NCBI GenBank assembly: GCA_041499515.1
Contig: JBGQKM010000220.1
Location: 1-10,502, forward strand
Direction: 5' to 3'
Length of the DNA: 10,502 nt
Source of the DNA: PALSA-1355 sp041499515
GTDB lineage: Bacteria > Planctomycetota > Planctomycetia > Pirellulales > PALSA-1355
Of this stretch, positions 7,915 through 10,502 are shown one piece after another. Below the pieces are notes generated by a model. The model saw only the letters and a list, made by a program, of their open reading frames with translations. It was not told the DNA's origin and searched no databases. Made by a program: the position numbers and the translations under genes. The stretch's first letter is position 1. Every line of letters starts with the position of its first letter.

Positions 7915-7923
7915 CACCTTTTT
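7901..7923 (-). repeat. Right REP-like unit of the RAYT element, containing the transposase stop codon
   Basis: This is the exact reverse complement of the left unit. With five further bases on its inner side (7896-7900, GGCGG) it matches the reverse complement of 5684-5711 over 28 bases, so it is closer to the left arm of the 5683 palindrome than to its own partner. The transposase TGA is at 7912-7914, inside the hairpin loop. The hairpin may end the transposase transcript before the Shine-Dalgarno site at 7925. Confidence 0.9.
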
Positions 7924-7924
7924 C

Positions 7925-7930
7925 GGGAGG
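7925..7930 (+). promoter_or_regulatory. Strong Shine-Dalgarno site deciding the start of the small membrane protein
   Basis: GGGAGG, within GGGAGGGG, lies two bases after the right repeat. Three in-frame starts follow: GTG 7932, ATG 7935 and ATG 7938. Only ATG 7938 has ideal spacing (7 bases from GGAGG); GTG 7932 is far too close. It is the strongest ribosome binding site in the window, where most genes show little or none. Confidence 0.65.
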
Positions 7931-7937
7931 GGTGATG

Positions 7938-8306
7938 ATGTTTTTGTTGGGGTTGAATCCGTTGGCGGATTGGCTGGTGTTTCCGTTGTTCGAGGTGACG
8001 GCGCTGAGCTTGTTTGTCTACGCCGTGTGTCAGGACGCCGGGTTCGTGCGGCCCGACGGCATGACCGACGCCCAGGAGCAGCCCGGCGAAGGATCGCGGA
8101 TCGCGTTCTATGCGATCTACGGGATGTCCGCTTTTTTTCTGGTTCAGATCGTCAACGTTACGACGTCCTCCTGGGGCGAGGAGACCAAGACCTTCTGGCA
8201 CCTGTTTCATTTCACGGCGCTGGCCTATCTGGCCTTCTTCAGCGCTTGGGGCCGAGCGGCCGCAAGTCGCATCGTCAACGCGTTTCGGCGCTGGCCCGAA
8301 CGTTGA
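7938..8306 (+). CDS. Small membrane protein of unknown function, three predicted helices
   Basis: The 122-residue protein is not one I recognise. Three hydrophobic stretches can be seen: LADWLVFPLFEVTALSLFVY near the N-terminus, AFYAIYGMSAFFLVQIVNV in the middle, and a third starting FWHLFHFTALAYLAFF. A polar loop (DAGFVRPDGMTDAQEQPGEG) separates the first two, and the C-terminus is basic (ASRIVNAFRRWPER), suggesting a cytoplasmic tail. The third segment has two histidines (HLFH) and the second loop is acidic, but there is no catalytic pattern. It starts 14 bases after the transposase element, in the same direction, and has its own ribosome binding site. It has no visible link to the ABC operon, 353 bases further on. 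Regular codon use and clear membrane topology make it a real gene. Confidence 0.72.
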   Translation: MFLLGLNPLADWLVFPLFEVTALSLFVYAVCQDAGFVRPDGMTDAQEQPGEGSRIAFYAIYGMSAFFLVQIVNVTTSSWGEETKTFWHLFHFTALAYLAFFSAWGRAAASRIVNAFRRWPER

Positions 8307-8449
8307 TCGACCGACTCGGGCGTGCCGAGGGCCAAGCGGCAGGCCGATTTGCGACGATCCGGCCATTCTCTCGCTGAGCCATTTTTTTCGGCCGCTCCGG
8401 TCGTGGCAGCAGAAATTTCCCAGATTACCCGAACCCATACGCCGGGCTC

Positions 8450-8479
8450 TTGCGTAACTCTGGACAGGGACGCTATGTT
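8450..8479 (+). promoter_or_regulatory. Possible promoter for the ABC operon
   Basis: TTGCGT (8450-8455) and TATGTT (8474-8479) are 18 bases apart. Transcription from here would start near 8486, just before the first hairpin at 8491, and give a leader of about 175 bases. The -35 hexamer is the same as in the possible transposase promoter. By-eye prediction without experimental support. Confidence 0.3.
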
Positions 8480-8490
8480 CGTAGTAACTT

Positions 8491-8601
8491 CTAGATCGCT
8501 TGATAGGGCGATTTGCCCCCTAGACGGACCAAAGGCGCTACCGGCGCCACGCTCTGCTCGAGAGCGTTTGGGGTGACTGCTGATGGGGTCTCCCAGTTCA
8601 G
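8491..8601 (+). other. Candidate structured leader RNA with four hairpins
   Basis: Within 111 bases four stems can be drawn. H1: ATCGC 8495-8499 with GCGAT 8508-8512, enclosed by CTAG at 8491-8494 and 8520-8523. H2: GGCGC 8534-8538 with GCGCC 8544-8548. H3: ACGCTCT 8549-8555 with AGAGCGT 8561-8567, directly abutting H2. H4: CTGATGGG 8580-8587 with CCCA 8592-8595 and TCAG 8598-8601, with a two-base bulge. H1 competes with GGGC 8506-8509 paired to GCCC 8515-8518, so two folds exclude each other. This could be a leader, an attenuator or a small RNA. No known riboswitch class is recognised. GC-rich DNA gives chance stems, so confidence is limited. Confidence 0.35.
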
Positions 8602-8659
8602 ATCTTGTTGTGGGCGAAGGTGTTGCCATTCGAATCCCAGGACACGGAGTCATCCACCG

Positions 8660-9397
8660 ATGAACCAACAGCAAGGTCCCGCCATGATCGAGGCCGTGGG
8701 GCTCACCAAATATTATGGCGATTTTGCTGCCGTCGAAGACGTCTCTTTCACGATTCCCCAGGGGCAGGTCGTTGCTTTTCTGGGGCCCAACGGGGCCGGC
8801 AAGAGCACGACCATGAAGTTGCTGACCGGTTACCTGGCGCCCTCCAAGGGGATCGCCCGCATCGGCGGCCACGACATGGCGGTCGATCGCCTGGCCGGTT
8901 CGGCCCGCTTGGGCTATCTGCCCGAGAACGGTCCGCTCTATCCCGACATGACGCCCCGCACGCTGTTGGAGTTTTTCGCCGACGCGCGGGGTCTTTCGCC
9001 GCAGCGCAAGCGGCAGCGGATCGAAGCGGTGGTCGAGTTGTGCGCCTTGGGCAGCGTGATCGGCAAGGCCATCGGCAAGCTGTCCAAGGGTTATCGTCAG
9101 CGGGTGGGCATGGCCCAGGTGCTGTTGCACGAGCCCGACGTGTTGATTCTCGACGAACCGACCGCCGGATTGGATCCCAACCAGATCCGCGACGTGCGGA
9201 ATACGATTCGCACGCTGGGCAAGAACAAGACGATTCTGCTCTCGACGCACATTTTGCAGGAGGTCGAGGCGATCGCCAGCCGGGTGTTGTTTATCGACGA
9301 AGGCCGGCTGGTATTCGACGGCCCCGTTTCGGGACTGACGGCCGACGGCCGGGACCTGGCGGCGCATTTTCACGAACTGACCAACTCGAGTGCCTGA
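8660..9397 (+). CDS. ABC transporter ATP-binding protein, ABC-2 type (GldA/NosF-like)
   Basis: The 245-residue protein is the nucleotide-binding subunit that powers the membrane protein encoded next. Walker A is GPNGAGKST (42-50), the ABC signature LSKGYRQR (141-148), Walker B VLILDE (161-166), the D-loop AGLDP (169-173) and the switch histidine H197 in STHILQE; all are intact. The segment around LGYLPENGPLYPDMT is typical of the GldA/NosF/multidrug ABC-2 subgroup. At 245 residues it lacks the C-terminal extension found in many members of about 300. ATG 8660 has GGAG ten bases upstream; ATG 8684 (MIEAVGLTKYYG) is an equally plausible start with AAGG seven bases before it. The gene is followed after 121 bases by its permease, so the two likely form an operon. 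Its substrate cannot be told from sequence. Confidence 0.93.
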   Translation: MNQQQGPAMIEAVGLTKYYGDFAAVEDVSFTIPQGQVVAFLGPNGAGKSTTMKLLTGYLAPSKGIARIGGHDMAVDRLAGSARLGYLPENGPLYPDMTPRTLLEFFADARGLSPQRKRQRIEAVVELCALGSVIGKAIGKLSKGYRQRVGMAQVLLHEPDVLILDEPTAGLDPNQIRDVRNTIRTLGKNKTILLSTHILQEVEAIASRVLFIDEGRLVFDGPVSGLTADGRDLAAHFHELTNSSA

Positions 9398-9408
9398 GCG
9401 ACGCACTG

Positions 9409-9456
9409 GCGGCGGCGCCGGCGAGGTGGTTTTGCCGCACCCGTTGCGGCCGCCGC
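9409..9456. other. Large inverted repeat between the ATPase and permease genes
   Basis: GCGGCGGC (9409-9416) pairs with GCCGCCGC (9449-9456), and a smaller stem GGTG (9425-9428) with CACC (9438-9441) nests inside it. It fills the middle of the 121-base gap between two genes that should be expressed together. No T run follows. It could tune the ATPase:permease ratio by partial termination or mRNA processing, but chance pairing of GC-rich DNA is possible. Confidence 0.35.
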
Positions 9457-9518
9457 TGGGGCGCGAACGCAAACCAAGACCCACTTTCGAACCATCGAAT
9501 GGAACGCAGGTTGAAGCC

Positions 9519-10502
9519 ATGAATGCCCACGTCATCCGTGCGATTTTCAAACGGAACTTAGTCAGTTATTTCAGCAATCCGACGGGCTACGTATTCATTT
9601 GCGTGTTCGTGCTGCTCAGTTCGTTCGCCGCGTTTTGGCCCAACGAGTTTTTCAACTCGAACCTGGCCAACTTGGACCAATTGAACCGGTATCTGCCGTA
9701 TATCATGCTGGTATTCATCCCGGCCATCACGATGAGCATCTGGGCCGACGAGCGGCGGCAGGGGACCGACGAATTGTTGTTGACGATTCCGGCCGGCGAT
9801 TTCGACGTCGTGCTGGGAAAATATCTGGCGGCCGTGGCGATCTTCAGCGTGTCGCTGGGGTTTTCGCTGGTCTCGAATCTTCTCGTGTTGTGGCGCTTGG
9901 GTGATCCCGACCTGGGACTCTTCTTGGGCACCTATCTCGGCTACTGGACGGTCGGCCTGGCGATGCTGGGCATCGGCATGGTGGCTTCGTTCTTGACCGG
10001 CAATTTGACCGTGGGCTTTATCTTGGGCGCGCTGTTCAACGCGCCTTTGGCCTTTGCCAGCTCGATGCCGGAGTGGTTGGGCATCTTCCGACAGTTGAGC
10101 ATCAGCGAACAGTTTCGCGACTTTTCCGGCGGCGTGCTCAGCATTGCCAGCGTTGGGTATTTTCTGTCGATCGTGGCCTTGACGCTCTATGTGAGCGTGG
10201 TGCTCATTGGCCGCCGGCACTGGCGCGGCGGCAAGGACGGCCGTTCGGCCGCGGCCCACTACGGCGTGCGGTTTGTGGCGCTGGTGGTGGCGGTGATCTC
10301 GCTGAGCGTGTTTCTTTCGCGCCACGACCGCTTGCGATTCGACGCGACCAGCGAAGGGCTCAATTCCTTGTCCAGCGAAAGCCGCGAGCTGATTGCCAAA
10401 CTCGACGCGAAACATCCGGTGGTCATCGAGTATTTCGTCAGCCCCAACGTGCCCGAGAACTTCGTGCAAACCCGGCTCAATCTGCTCTCGACTCTGCGCG
10501 AG
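9519..10502 (+). CDS. ABC-2 permease fused to a GldG-like domain (3' end outside window)
   Basis: The frame is open from ATG 9519 to the last base (328 codons) without a stop. The first part is a GldF/NosY-type permease. Likely membrane segments lie at about residues 24-40, 60-75, 102-125, 137-159, 164-180, 212-231 and 250-267. ADERRQGTDELLLTIP (76-91) is the typical cytoplasmic motif of this family after the second helix. After a basic linker (HWRGGKDGRSAA) and a further helix comes FDATSEGLNSLSSESRELIAKL and then VIEYFVSPNVPENF, which is how GldG (ABC-associated auxiliary) proteins begin. So permease and auxiliary subunit form one chain. In Flavobacterium, GldA, GldF and GldG are separate and form a transporter needed for gliding; a planctomycete homologue need not serve gliding. 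A weak AGG lies eight bases before the ATG. Confidence 0.88.
   Translation, partial: MNAHVIRAIFKRNLVSYFSNPTGYVFICVFVLLSSFAAFWPNEFFNSNLANLDQLNRYLPYIMLVFIPAITMSIWADERRQGTDELLLTIPAGDFDVVLGKYLAAVAIFSVSLGFSLVSNLLVLWRLGDPDLGLFLGTYLGYWTVGLAMLGIGMVASFLTGNLTVGFILGALFNAPLAFASSMPEWLGIFRQLSISEQFRDFSGGVLSIASVGYFLSIVALTLYVSVVLIGRRHWRGGKDGRSAAAHYGVRFVALVVAVISLSVFLSRHDRLRFDATSEGLNSLSSESRELIAKLDAKHPVVIEYFVSPNVPENFVQTRLNLLSTLRE

Larger units (their letters stand above)
7169..7923 (+). mobile_element. RAYT element: transposase gene between two inverted REP-like units
   Basis: A 755-base unit runs from the left 23-base hairpin (7169-7191) to its exact inverted copy (7901-7923) and encloses a single REP-associated tyrosine transposase. 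RAYTs are domesticated relatives of the IS200/IS605 TnpA family and typically sit between inverted REP hairpins that they act on. The outer ends show no target duplication, as expected for single-strand HUH transposition. The left and right units have the same relative orientation as the two arms of the palindrome at 5683-5737. Exact element boundaries cannot be fixed without an empty site; the given ends are the outer edges of the repeats. Confidence 0.75.
8307..8659. other. 353-base non-coding stretch upstream of the ABC operon
   Basis: No convincing gene is seen on either strand. Just after the upstream stop there is a small GC hairpin (CTCGG 8315-8319 with CCGAG 8325-8329) without a T run. 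A run of seven T at 8382-8388 has no good stem before it. The right half holds a possible promoter and a series of hairpins described separately. The composition is less GC-rich than the genes, with several short AT-rich patches around 8411-8495. Confidence 0.6.

Noticed and set aside
5683..7923. Repeats as part of a CRISPR array
   Set aside because: The four copies form two inverted pairs, not direct repeats with regular spacers, and no cas genes are near.
8382..8388. Run of seven T as an intrinsic terminator after the small membrane protein gene
   Set aside because: Only weak, distant stems precede it; there is no GC-rich hairpin directly before the T run.
8570..8645. Possible tRNA suggested by the T-loop-like ATTCGAATCCC near 8630
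   Set aside because: The bases flanking the would-be T loop (TGCCA and CCCAG) do not pair, and no acceptor stem or anticodon arm can be drawn.
8225..9550. A 441-codon minus-strand frame covering the leader and the ATPase gene
   Set aside because: It is a shadow of the ATPase, whose Walker and signature motifs are on the plus strand, and its product shows no recognisable domain.
9558..10469. A 303-codon minus-strand frame opposite the permease
   Set aside because: The plus strand encodes a continuous permease-GldG protein. The minus product is H/Q/R-rich and characterless.

Overview
The window looks like chromosomal DNA of a GC-rich planctomycete, probably of the Pirellulales type. This rests on the style of the first protein (a DUF4175-like membrane protein with a huge Gln/Gly/Lys/Asp-rich tail), the high GC content, the scarcity of clear Shine-Dalgarno sites and the GldA/GldFG-type ABC system. 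The assignment is from memory of family style, not from a search.

Layout. (1) 1-3960, plus strand: the 3' part of a very large membrane protein, open at the left edge, with three N-terminal membrane helices, an exported beta-rich region, about 650 residues of disordered low-complexity sequence and a conserved-looking helical tail. (2) 4078-5682, plus strand: an intact L-aspartate oxidase (nadB), first enzyme of de novo NAD synthesis. (3) 5683-5737: a 55-bp near-perfect palindrome built from two inverted copies of a 23-base repeat. It exactly fills the space between the stop codons of nadB and the convergent next gene. (4) 5736-7073, minus strand: a protein of five TPR repeats joined to a GT9-like glycosyltransferase domain. 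(5) 7169-7923: a REP-associated tyrosine transposase (RAYT) gene bounded by the same 23-base repeat in the same inverted arrangement; the transposase stop codon lies inside the right repeat. (6) 7938-8306, plus strand: a small three-helix membrane protein of unknown function. (7) 8307-8659: a 353-base non-coding stretch with a possible promoter and a run of hairpins. (8) 8660-9397 and 9519-10502 (open at the right edge), plus strand: an ABC-2 ATPase and a permease that continues in one frame into a GldG-like domain.

The most interesting part is the repeat system. Four copies of one 23-base unit occur as two inverted pairs, one enclosing a RAYT and one collapsed into a palindrome with no gene inside. 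Three of the seven genes end at or within a copy. This suggests a RAYT-driven REP family whose non-autonomous form doubles as a bidirectional terminator. The second candidate for new biology is the structured leader in front of the ABC operon. The other genes look like ordinary chromosomal genes.
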